Assembly (NCBI GenBank): GCA_965207595.1
Contig: CBDBMW010000013.1
Span: 558,001 to 622,000, forward strand
Source: JAGWAJ01 sp026707615
GTDB lineage: Bacteria > Acidobacteriota > Vicinamibacteria > Vicinamibacterales > UBA8438
DNA length: 64,000 nucleotides
Reading direction: 5' to 3'
Numbering within the stretch: the stretch's first letter is position 1; every line of letters starts with the position of its first letter. Of this stretch, positions 8,474 through 15,814 are shown piece after piece. Under the pieces are notes generated by a model, which had not been told where the DNA came from, made no database searches, and saw only the letters and a list, made by a program, of their open reading frames with translations. Made by a program: the position numbers and the translations under genes.

Positions 8474-9307
8474 TCAGCGCGGCCGCGCAACGCGGCTGGC
8501 CATCCACTCGGTAACCACGTTGGCGAACCGCTCGGGCTCCTCGAAGAACGGCTGGTGCCCGCTGGCCTCGAACAGGCGGAAGGTGGCGTCGGGCAGGGTG
8601 GCCGGGATTCCCTCCCACAGGTCGTACGGCACCGTGTAGTCCGAGCGGCCGTGCGTGAGGAGCACGGGCACCGCCAGGGAAGCCGGGTCGGCGGTGATGG
8701 TCCACGCGGCAGCGAGCGTGCCCGAGAGGTGCATGAGCAGCTCGGGCCGCGAGACGGCGCCCGCGAACAGGGGCGCAGCGTCCACCGTGGGGTCGTGGAA
8801 GCGCATCGGGGTCTGAGCCAGCAGGAACTGCCCGGGCGAAGGGGCGGGCGGGAGGGCGGCGAGGTTGTCCCGCATCCGCCGCTTGCGCGCGTCGTCGGCG
8901 TCCGCCTCGAAGAACGCCGCGCTCCGGGCGCCCAGGGCGTTCATGTCTCCGTGGGGGGGCGTGCCCACCGTGACGACGTGCGAGACCCGGTCCGGCAGCC
9001 GCCGGCCGCACTCGAGGGCCAGCATGCCCAGGATGGAGTGGCCGAGCAGGGCGACGCGGTCGACGCCGAGCGCGCCGCGTATCGCGTCGACGTCCTCGGC
9101 GAAGCGGTCGAAGGTCAGGTCCGCCGCGCGCCCCGTTGATCGTCCGCCTCCGCGCAGGTCGACGTAGACCATCGTCAGGTGGTCGGAGAGCTGCGGCGCC
9201 ATCTGCCGCTCGTAGGGCGCGGTGCCGATCGCGCTCGGCACGAGGCAGACCGGGCCGCTGCCGTGAACGGTGCAGTACAGGTCCGCACCGTCGACCGTTA
9301 CCGTCAT
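8474..9307 (-). CDS. Alpha/beta-fold hydrolase
   Basis: 277 residues with a full catalytic triad: nucleophile elbow GHSILG near residue 96, acid in THGRSDYTVP near 218, and histidine in ASGHQPFF near 250; the oxyanion region reads DLRGGGRS. It resembles proline-iminopeptidase/epoxide-hydrolase-type enzymes, but the substrate is unknown. The ATG at 9307 lies 2 nt after the stop of the preceding gene, with no Shine-Dalgarno sequence, so translation is probably coupled. It is the last gene of the five-gene operon that starts at 14665. Confidence 0.85.
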   Translation of the reverse strand: MTVTVDGADLYCTVHGSGPVCLVPSAIGTAPYERQMAPQLSDHLTMVYVDLRGGGRSTGRAADLTFDRFAEDVDAIRGALGVDRVALLGHSILGMLALECGRRLPDRVSHVVTVGTPPHGDMNALGARSAAFFEADADDARKRRMRDNLAALPPAPSPGQFLLAQTPMRFHDPTVDAAPLFAGAVSRPELLMHLSGTLAAAWTITADPASLAVPVLLTHGRSDYTVPYDLWEGIPATLPDATFRLFEASGHQPFFEEPERFANVVTEWMASRVARPR

Positions 9308-9309
9308 CG

Positions 9310-10320
9310 TCAGGGGTGAACGCGGACAGTGACGTCCTCGTAGGTCTGCAGGCCGCCGTCGTGGGCTATGCAGCGCAGCACGTAGGTTCCCGCCGCGCTG
9401 AAGGTGGCGCGCACCGTCCAGCGGTTCTCGGGCGGGATCGGCGGGGGCTCCCAGCCGGCCGACCAGGGAGAGCCGCCGCCGTCGCGGTAGTCCTCCCACA
9501 CCTTCGTCTGCGGCGGGTCGAACGCGACCGGGGCGGGGCCGCGGTAGCGGATCCAGGACAGGCGCAGGCCGGTCGCGGCGAACAGCACGGAGCGGTTGCG
9601 CCCGATCCAGCGGTCGGGGATGGGCCGGCGCGAGGGCTTTCCGTCGTCGGTGGCGACGGCGCGGAGCGTCAGCGGCTCGCCGACCGCCGCCGTCAGCTCG
9701 CGGGCGGTCTCGACCGCCAGGGCCGGCGCCCGGTTGCCGACGGTGTCGGGCCGGAAGCCGCCCTGGCCGCCGCCGCCGAAGTTGGCCATGAGCACCGTGT
9801 CGTCGACAGCGTAGCCCTGCCGGAGCGTGCCGAACGCCTGCGCGGTCACGCCGTTGACGGTCAGGGTCCAGACCACCTCGCCCCGGCCGAAGTCGGCCGG
9901 CACCGGGACCCGGAAGACGAAGCGGTTGCGGCGCGGGAGGAAGTGCGTCGGCTGCCCGAGGTCGGGCCCGCCCGGATCGAGGAAGTTGTCCGGGCCGATC
10001 TCGATCACCGGCTGCTCCGCCCAGTTCCGGTTCAGGTAGCCGAACAGCAGGTCGAACGACCCGTCCGGCTTCTCCACGTACCCCTCGTAGACGGGCGTGA
10101 TGCCCTGGCCGTGCTCGCGCCCCGGCTGCGCGGAGGCCGTGGCCGGCAGCAACAGCCCTGCGGCGGCCAGAAGGGTCGCGCAGGCGAGCACAGGCGCGGC
10201 GGAGGCCGGCCCCGTTGCGGGGGAGGCCGCCCCCGTTGCGGCAGCGGCGGTTGCAGCGCCTTCGGGCGTGGCGACGACGCGCGCAACGGCGCCCGCGCGG
10301 GGAGGCATGCTCCGCTCCAT
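9310..10320 (-). CDS. Secreted protein with C-terminal Ig/PKD-like fold, function unknown
   Basis: 336 residues. A long Ala-rich N-terminus ends in a hydrophobic core (VLACATLLAAAGLLLP) and a SAQ cleavage-like site. The middle carries beta-rich sequence, including VVWTLTVNGVTAQAFGTL. The last ~90 residues (RWTVRATFSAAGTYVLRCIA, then TYEDVTVRV) look like an Ig/PKD-type domain. No catalytic motif is recognised. It starts 7 nt after the cytochrome gene and ends 2 nt before the hydrolase, so it is clearly co-transcribed. An internal ATG at 10308 is an alternative start. Confidence 0.7.
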   Translation of the reverse strand: MERSMPPRAGAVARVVATPEGAATAAAATGAASPATGPASAAPVLACATLLAAAGLLLPATASAQPGREHGQGITPVYEGYVEKPDGSFDLLFGYLNRNWAEQPVIEIGPDNFLDPGGPDLGQPTHFLPRRNRFVFRVPVPADFGRGEVVWTLTVNGVTAQAFGTLRQGYAVDDTVLMANFGGGGQGGFRPDTVGNRAPALAVETARELTAAVGEPLTLRAVATDDGKPSRRPIPDRWIGRNRSVLFAATGLRLSWIRYRGPAPVAFDPPQTKVWEDYRDGGGSPWSAGWEPPPIPPENRWTVRATFSAAGTYVLRCIAHDGGLQTYEDVTVRVHP

Positions 10321-10327
10321 GCGACGG

Positions 10328-11722
10328 CTACTGGTTGTTCGCCCGCGGTTCCGGCAGCTCCTCGAAGCCGCACAGCGGACAGCCGAGCACGGTCTCTCCC
10401 TCGGCGAGGTCGAGCCGCTTGCGGCGCTCGGCCATCTCGGCCGCGAACTCCTCGTCGGTCAGGATGAACGCCGGCGCGATGACGAGCAGCATGTTGTCGA
10501 TGGCCCGGTGGCCGAAGCCGGTCCAGTTGCGCGGATCGACGATGTTGGGGTTGGCCGCGGTGCTGTCGAAGTAGCCGATGCCGTGCAGGATCGTGCCCTT
10601 CGGCAGGAGCGGGGCCGCGTCGTCCTCGTAGCGGTAGTAGCGCAGCCAGTTGTGGTCGTAGCCGGCGCAGTTGAGCGTCTCCACCCGGCCGGCCCAGATC
10701 GCCTCCATGCACATCCGGACGCCGGCCGCGTGCATGTGCGGCGCGAACATCGTCAGCTTCACGTTGTCCTGCAGCGTCTGGTAGAAGTGGCGCACCTGCC
10801 CGTCCCGGTTCGGCAGGACGTCGATCTCGGCCGTGCCGAAGCCGATGCGCCCGATCCGCTTCGTCGGCTCGTAGCCGCGCGGGTGGAACCGGAAGGCAAC
10901 CTCCAGGTGGGCGGTGGTGTCCTCGCCGTTCGAGTGCAGGTGGACGTTGTTCCACTGCAGCTGCGTGTTCCCCGGCAGGAGCCGGCCCGCCTCGGGATCG
11001 AACGAGAAACCGCGCGGGTTGTTGCGCAGGTCGTGGATCGTCGGCCAGTCGCCGTTGTCGCGCCGCTCGCCCTCGTCGTCGATCAGCGCGAAGAAGGCGT
11101 GGTGGTAGATGAAGCGGCCTCCGATGGTGCGCGTGTTGTCGCCCACCTCCTTGACCTGCATCGTCTTCACGTAGCGGTCCTCGGTCAGTCCCGTCGCGAC
11201 GGGCGGCAGCGCCCCCCACCAGTCGGGATCGTCGGCGGCCCGCGAGGCCGACGGCCCCACGACCACCAGGTCGGGCTCGCCCATCTCCCACTCGCCGGGG
11301 CCGGCGAAGGCGAGCGGCGGCGGCAGGTCCTCGGGGTTGCCCCGCGGCGCGCCGCCGTCCACCCAGGCGGCGAGCGTCGCTATCTCCTCCTCGGTCAGCG
11401 CCAGGTCGTCCTTGATCGCCTGGATGCCGACGTTCTTCTCCAGGAACCACGGCGGCATCACGCCCATGCGGTTGCGGAGCCCGGTGCGGTACTTGATGCT
11501 CCGCGCCCAGGGGCGCACCTCCTCGTATGTCATGAGCGACATCGGCGCCATCGAGTTGGGCCGATGGCAGCTCTGGCAGTTCTCCTGCAGGATCGGCGCG
11601 ACGTGCTTCGTGAACGTCACCGCCTCCTCGCCGGCGGCCGGACCGGCCCCGAGCGGCGCGAAGAACAGGAGCGGAGCAAGGACGCAGGCAACGGAGAGCG
11701 GTCGGTTCCGGTTGCTGGTCAT
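10328..11722 (-). CDS. c-type cytochrome fused to a copper-monooxygenase-like domain
   Basis: 464 residues. After a signal peptide comes a mono-heme cytochrome c domain with CQSCH near residue 48 and a distal methionine candidate in MGVMPPW. The remaining ~300 residues carry His/Met pairs reminiscent of PHM/DBM-type (Cu type II, ascorbate-dependent) monooxygenases: HLHSNGEDTTAHLEV near 245-260 and MFAPHMHAAG near 312. The C-terminus has a CPLCG knuckle. It probably acts in the periplasm, passing electrons between heme and copper, though this is inferred from motifs only. Its neighbours are a PQQ-dehydrogenase-like cytochrome and a hydrolase, pointing to oxidation of an alcohol or polymer. Confidence 0.7.
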   Translation of the reverse strand: MTSNRNRPLSVACVLAPLLFFAPLGAGPAAGEEAVTFTKHVAPILQENCQSCHRPNSMAPMSLMTYEEVRPWARSIKYRTGLRNRMGVMPPWFLEKNVGIQAIKDDLALTEEEIATLAAWVDGGAPRGNPEDLPPPLAFAGPGEWEMGEPDLVVVGPSASRAADDPDWWGALPPVATGLTEDRYVKTMQVKEVGDNTRTIGGRFIYHHAFFALIDDEGERRDNGDWPTIHDLRNNPRGFSFDPEAGRLLPGNTQLQWNNVHLHSNGEDTTAHLEVAFRFHPRGYEPTKRIGRIGFGTAEIDVLPNRDGQVRHFYQTLQDNVKLTMFAPHMHAAGVRMCMEAIWAGRVETLNCAGYDHNWLRYYRYEDDAAPLLPKGTILHGIGYFDSTAANPNIVDPRNWTGFGHRAIDNMLLVIAPAFILTDEEFAAEMAERRKRLDLAEGETVLGCPLCGFEELPEPRANNQ

Positions 11723-11744
11723 GAGTTGGCCTCGGTCGCGCGCC

Positions 11745-12716
11745 TCAGTCCTGCTCGCTCGCCCGCAGCCGCTCCGCCCGGCGCTCGCCGCCCAGGATGT
11801 TGGGCATGGCGTAGTTGCCCTCGTGGCAGGCGTACTCGAAGAGCGGGAGCTCCGTCGCCTGCATCGGGACCTGCGCGGTCCAGGGCGCCGTCCACGTGGC
11901 GGGGTCGCTGATCGTGAACTCGTAGAGGAGCGTGTCGGCGTCGACGCGCGTGAAGCGCTCGACGAGGTGCCGGCCCTTGGTCGAGCCCCGGTAGCCGTGC
12001 TTGTCGCTGAAGTCGATGGTCTCGACGACCAGCGTGTCGCCCTCCCACTGCCCGCGCGACTCGCCCGTCCACGACTCGATGCCGGGCCGCGGGCTGCCGT
12101 CGAGCGGGATGATGCGGGAGTCGTGGACCATCTCGTTGAGCACGACGACGTGGTCCGGCGTCTGGAAGAGCTGCATGTGCTGGTTGTAGAAGCCGGGCGT
12201 CATCGGCGGCCCGGTGTTGAATCCCAGGATGCAGCGGTCGAACGCGCTGCGGTCGAGATAGGTGTCCGCCGGGTGGGCCTCCCGGTGGGCCTGGCGCTCG
12301 TCGGCGCGCCGCTGCCCTTCTTCGGTCAGCTCGGGGATGCGCCCGTTCGGTGGATCGACGATGAGCGACGTGCGCCGGCTCTCGATGACGGTCGTGCCGA
12401 AGTCGAGCCAGAAGTTGTTGTAGCCGCCGACGTTGCCCCCGGCCTCGGTCCGGCGGGGCGCCGCTTCCCAGAGGCGGACGTTGCGATCGACCGCCTCCTG
12501 CTCGATGTTGGCGGCCTCTTCCTCCGTCAGGAACGCCTGCTCTCCGCGGTCCTCGGGTCGCTCGAGCGGCGTGGCCGTCTTGAAGTCCCAGATTCCCGAT
12601 AGATCCGGGGCGCCCCACGGCGTCCGCGGCGTGTCCTGTGCGGCGGCCGATCCGGCCGCCAGCGCGACGAGCACCGCCATCAGCAGCGGCGCAACGCTCC
12701 TGTGCTTCATCCTCAT
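11745..12716 (-). CDS. Secreted 'DLSGIW' family protein, function unknown
   Basis: 323 residues. Signal peptide (MKHRSVAPLLMAVLVALAAG, AAAQ) followed by PWGAPDLSGIWDF, a hallmark of a large family of uncharacterised secreted proteins frequent in Acidobacteria. The body is rich in aromatic, beta-type sequence with conserved-looking LVVETIDFSDKHGYRGST and FEYACHEGNYAM. AGGAGGT 6 nt before the ATG at 12716 supports the start. It lies 22 nt upstream of the cytochrome gene and downstream of the PQQ dehydrogenase, in the same operon. I can assign no reaction. Confidence 0.8.
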   Translation of the reverse strand: MRMKHRSVAPLLMAVLVALAAGSAAAQDTPRTPWGAPDLSGIWDFKTATPLERPEDRGEQAFLTEEEAANIEQEAVDRNVRLWEAAPRRTEAGGNVGGYNNFWLDFGTTVIESRRTSLIVDPPNGRIPELTEEGQRRADERQAHREAHPADTYLDRSAFDRCILGFNTGPPMTPGFYNQHMQLFQTPDHVVVLNEMVHDSRIIPLDGSPRPGIESWTGESRGQWEGDTLVVETIDFSDKHGYRGSTKGRHLVERFTRVDADTLLYEFTISDPATWTAPWTAQVPMQATELPLFEYACHEGNYAMPNILGGERRAERLRASEQD

Positions 12717-12799
12717 GACCCGACCTCCTCAGCCGTCTACCATAGCCGGGCGCGACCCCGGCGTAAACCTGCCTGCGTCCTGCGTCCGGGGTCCGGCGA

Positions 12800-14665
12800 T
12801 TAGTCGATCCCGAAGGCGAGCAGCACGTTGCCCGCGACGCTGTCCATTACCGCGTAGCCCGAACCGATGAACAGCATGCCGCCGACGACGGCCGGCCCGT
12901 GCCCGCCGATCGACCCGCCCCGCGCGGCCACCCCGTTCACGGTGTCGAAGGCGCGCAGGGTGTCGTACTCCCACAGCACCTCTCCGTCGCGGGTGGAGTA
13001 CGCGCGGAGCATCCCGTCCCGTCCGCCTGCGAACACCACGCCGGGAATGACGGTCGCGGCCCCGAACACCCCCGACGAGCACGCGGGCGCCTCGGGGTCG
13101 GGGCAGTCGGTGGGCCCGGGGTGCGTGGCGTACCAGACGCGCTCGCCGGTCTCCGGCCTGAGCGCCGCCATGCCGCCGGTCCGGTCCGGGAGCGCGACGG
13201 GGCGGTAGTAGAGGTTTCCGTCGCTCGCCGGTCCCATGCCCGCGCCCTGGGGGCCTTCGCTGGCATCCATCGCCTGCGCGACCCAGAGGACGGCGCCCCC
13301 GTCGTCGGGATCCAGGGCCGTGACTCGGCTGCTCTCCTGACCGGCGATGAGCACGTCCCGCCCGTCCGGCAGGGTGACCAGGATCGGCGATCCCGACACG
13401 TCGTCGTTCGGGCCGCTCTCGTAGCCGGGGCACTCCAGGCTGGCCTCCTCGTCCGACATGCCGAAGACGCCGCAGTTCTGGTCGCCGGCGAGGAGCTGCG
13501 TGGACCAGAGCCGCGCGCCGGTGTCGAGGTCGAAGGCGATCACCGCGTCGCTGGAGTCGCCGTCGGGCACGTTGATGTAGCCGTTCGCGGTGCCGACGTA
13601 GAGGGCCCGGCGCTCGAGGTCGAGGACCGGGGCCGACCACACGCCGGCGCCGGCGGGGCCGTACTGCTGCACGCCGAGCCAGTTCTCGCGGACCGGCCGG
13701 GGCCGCTCGGGGATCGTGTAGGTCTTCCAGATCTCGGCACCGGTCGCGGTGTCGAGGGCCACCACGGCGCCCTGCGACGTGCAGCACTCGTACTGGCCGT
13801 TCGAGAGCGAGGCGCCCTCCTCCCACGATCCCACGGGCACGTAGAGGCGCCGCCCGCCGGGCTCGAGGACGGGCGAACCGGTGATCTTGGCCATCGGGTG
13901 GTCGTCCACCCGCACCCGCCACAACGGCTGTCCGCTCTCGGCGTCCACGGCCTGGACGTGCGCGGTCCAGTCCCCGAAGTAGACGGCGTCGCGTTCCGTG
14001 CCGGGCACCGTCCCGACGCTCACGGCCGAGACCACCGGCGTTCCGGCGTCGAAGGACCAGTGGACGCAGCCGGAGCGGGCGTCGACGGCGTAGACGAAGC
14101 CGTTGTCGCTGCCCAGGAAGACGCGCCCCCCCACCACGACGGGCTGGGCCCGCATCCCGCCGCTGCTCGGCAGTCCGAAGGACCACTGCAGGGTGAGGCG
14201 CGGGACGTCGTCGGCGGTCAGCCCCGCGTCCTCCGCGGACTGGAAGCGGGCGCCGGTGGAGCCGTTGGAGCCGTTCCACTGCGCGCGGGCGAGGAGCGGA
14301 TCCGGTGTCGCGCCGGCCGGACAGGCGTTCGCCATCGCCGCGGCGCTACGGTCGGCGGCGCTGCCGAACGGCGTGCCGGTCAGGTAGGTGGCCAGCCCTT
14401 GCTTCTCCTCGTCGCTGAGGTCGGCGGCGTTCACCGCCATCGACCCCGTGCTCAGCGCCTCGTACACCCGCTCGGGAGTGAACGAGCGCAGCGCTTCGAG
14501 GCTCGCCGCCTGCGGGACGGGGCTGTTGACGCCGTGACAGGTCGCGCACTGCTCGTGGAACAGGAAGACGTAGCGCGAGTCGGTCATGGCCGGCTGCGCC
14601 CCGGCCGCGGCGGCGGTCAGGACCAGGGCGGCCGGGGCCAGCATCGTACGGGTCGGTGGGAGCAT
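12800..14665 (-). CDS. PQQ-binding beta-propeller dehydrogenase with cytochrome c domain (polyvinyl-alcohol-dehydrogenase-like)
   Basis: 621 residues. Signal peptide, then a heme c motif CATCH near residue 41 and a cytochrome domain to about 105. An eight-bladed PQQ-type propeller follows, with repeated tryptophan-docking blades (CVHWSFD, PLWRVRV, EIWKTYT, RLWSTQL, VLWVAQA, RVWYATH, VLWEYDT) and an adjacent Cys-Cys pair (ECCTS) like the vicinal disulfide of quinoprotein alcohol dehydrogenases. The heme-first order matches cytochrome-type polyvinyl alcohol dehydrogenase. AGGAGG 5 nt before the ATG supports the start. As head gene of the operon it would oxidise an alcohol and hand electrons to heme c. 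Substrate unproven. Confidence 0.82.
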   Translation of the reverse strand: MLPPTRTMLAPAALVLTAAAAGAQPAMTDSRYVFLFHEQCATCHGVNSPVPQAASLEALRSFTPERVYEALSTGSMAVNAADLSDEEKQGLATYLTGTPFGSAADRSAAAMANACPAGATPDPLLARAQWNGSNGSTGARFQSAEDAGLTADDVPRLTLQWSFGLPSSGGMRAQPVVVGGRVFLGSDNGFVYAVDARSGCVHWSFDAGTPVVSAVSVGTVPGTERDAVYFGDWTAHVQAVDAESGQPLWRVRVDDHPMAKITGSPVLEPGGRRLYVPVGSWEEGASLSNGQYECCTSQGAVVALDTATGAEIWKTYTIPERPRPVRENWLGVQQYGPAGAGVWSAPVLDLERRALYVGTANGYINVPDGDSSDAVIAFDLDTGARLWSTQLLAGDQNCGVFGMSDEEASLECPGYESGPNDDVSGSPILVTLPDGRDVLIAGQESSRVTALDPDDGGAVLWVAQAMDASEGPQGAGMGPASDGNLYYRPVALPDRTGGMAALRPETGERVWYATHPGPTDCPDPEAPACSSGVFGAATVIPGVVFAGGRDGMLRAYSTRDGEVLWEYDTLRAFDTVNGVAARGGSIGGHGPAVVGGMLFIGSGYAVMDSVAGNVLLAFGID

Positions 14666-14701
14666 CGTCGCCTCCTGACAGTGCCGCTAGAGATGCCGGA
14701 G

Positions 14702-14929
14702 CTACTCCTCGCCGCCGAACGCGGCATCGAGGCGGTCGAGCACGCCGAGACCTTCGTCCGCCGACCCGCGGGCGGCGAGCGCACGGAACCGCGCCTCGGC
14801 GTCGTACTGAGTCACCGCGATGGTGCACAGCTCTTCCATCAGCTTGTTGACGCTCGTGGCGCGTCGCCGCGCGAGCAGTTTCATCCGGGCGTGCGTCTCA
14901 TCGGGGAGATGGATGGTCAACGTCGACAT
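14702..14929 (-). CDS. Ribbon-helix-helix antitoxin of a PIN-type toxin-antitoxin pair
   Basis: 75 residues. The first ~45 show a ribbon-helix-helix fold: strand STLTIHLPDETHARMK, then helices LLARRRATSVNKLMEELCTI. The acidic C-terminus would wrap and inhibit the toxin. It begins 3 nt after the PIN gene stop, so the pair is one transcript with the toxin first. The antitoxin is expected to bind its own promoter as a dimer and neutralise the RNase. Confidence 0.85.
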   Translation of the reverse strand: MSTLTIHLPDETHARMKLLARRRATSVNKLMEELCTIAVTQYDAEARFRALAARGSADEGLGVLDRLDAAFGGEE

Positions 14930-14932
14930 GGT

Positions 14933-15352
14933 TCAGTGCCCCGCGATCAGGGTTGCGGGTGTAACGATGCGCAGCTCCGGGAAGCGCAGCTCCGTGCGAT
15001 CGAAATCCCGCGTGTTGTGGGTGACGATGGCCTTCGCATTCCCGGCAACGGCCAGCTCCACAAGGTGATTGTCTGCCTCGTCGGGCAGATTCGGTCGCCA
15101 CAGGTAGAACACGCGCACCCACTTGCAACGGCCGATGACCGCAGCCCACAGTGCATCGCGCTCCCCGGCGGAGACGGGGGAACGGCGGAACAGGTCCGAC
15201 CGCGCCAGCACCGCCTCGTATTCGGCGAACAGAGCCTGGCCCATCAACGGTTCGTATCTACCCAGCAGGCACCGGCGCAGGACCTCTCGACTCGCGCCCG
15301 CCGCGCTCGAAGTGGCCGCGACGAGGACGTTCGTGTCCACCACGATGCGCAA
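14933..15352 (-). CDS. PIN domain toxin of a putative toxin-antitoxin system
   Basis: 139 residues. It opens with MRIVVDTNVLVAA (first catalytic Asp) and contains REVLRRCLLGRYEPLM, AEYEAVL, DEADNHLVELAV and VTHNTRDF, the pattern of the 'putative toxin-antitoxin system toxin component, PIN family' (COG1569 type). It is a predicted Mg-dependent ribonuclease with its acidic residues intact. The start is a TTG at 15352. There is no Shine-Dalgarno sequence; instead TATCAT lies exactly 6 nt upstream (15359-15364), suggesting a leaderless mRNA. Toxin-before-antitoxin is the less usual gene order. Confidence 0.87.
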   Translation of the reverse strand: MRIVVDTNVLVAATSSAAGASREVLRRCLLGRYEPLMGQALFAEYEAVLARSDLFRRSPVSAGERDALWAAVIGRCKWVRVFYLWRPNLPDEADNHLVELAVAGNAKAIVTHNTRDFDRTELRFPELRIVTPATLIAGH

Positions 15353-15397
15353 GGACCGATGATAGCAGTCATGCTGTCACCGATTCAGGCCTCACCC

Positions 15398-15426
15398 TTG
15401 CACTTCGACAGGAAGGCGTGTAGGCT
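15398..15426 (+). promoter_or_regulatory. Promoter of padR
   Basis: TTGCAC at 15398-15403, a 17-bp spacer, then TAGGCT at 15421-15426. Transcription would start about 7 nt later, only a few bases before the ATG at 15436, so the message is nearly leaderless. Confidence 0.6.
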
Positions 15427-15446
15427 CTCCCAGTCATGTCGAAGTG
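15401..15446. promoter_or_regulatory. Perfect 9-bp inverted repeat flanking the padR promoter (candidate operator)
   Basis: CACTTCGAC at 15401-15409 and its exact reverse complement GTCGAAGTG at 15438-15446 bracket the -10 and the start codon. The left arm overlaps the -35 and the right arm overlaps codons 1-4. PadR-family repressors usually autoregulate by binding palindromes at their own promoter, so this is a reasonable operator candidate; the arms differ from the classical ATGT/ACAT PadR site. Confidence 0.45.
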
Positions 15447-15804
15447 GAAGGGGAAGTCGGGAGGCGGGGAAGCGGGTCACGCCCGCATCGAGCTCCCCCA
15501 GGGGACGCTCGAACTGCTGATCCTGAAGACGGTGGCGCTCGGGCCCCAGCATGGCTGGGGCATCGCCGAGCGCATTCGGCAGGTGTCGCGCGAGGTGCTG
15601 GCAGTCCGCCAGGGATCGCTCTATCCGGCGTTGCACCGCCTGGAGCGGCGCGGCTGGATCGCGGCCTCGTGGGGCACGTCCGCGCAGAACCGCCGGGCGA
15701 AGTACTACGCCTTGACGCCAAAGGGGCGCCGGCAGCTCGGGTCTGACGTGGCAGCCTGGCGCGCGCTGACCACAGCGGTAGGTCACGTTCTCGACATGGG
15801 GTAG
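15436..15804 (+). CDS. PadR family transcriptional regulator
   Basis: 122 residues. A short basic N-terminus precedes the PadR winged helix: LPQGTLELLILKTVALG, then HGWGIAERIRQVS, then VRQGSLYPALHRLERRGWIA and the wing (RRAKYYALTPKGRRQL). This is the form found immediately upstream of ADOP permeases in Acidobacteria. Its TAG stop overlaps the GGAGGT of the permease gene, so the two are translationally linked. It probably represses itself and the permease in response to an unknown ligand. Confidence 0.93.
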   Translation: MSKWKGKSGGGEAGHARIELPQGTLELLILKTVALGPQHGWGIAERIRQVSREVLAVRQGSLYPALHRLERRGWIAASWGTSAQNRRAKYYALTPKGRRQLGSDVAAWRALTTAVGHVLDMG

Positions 15805-15814
15805 GAGGTCGCCG

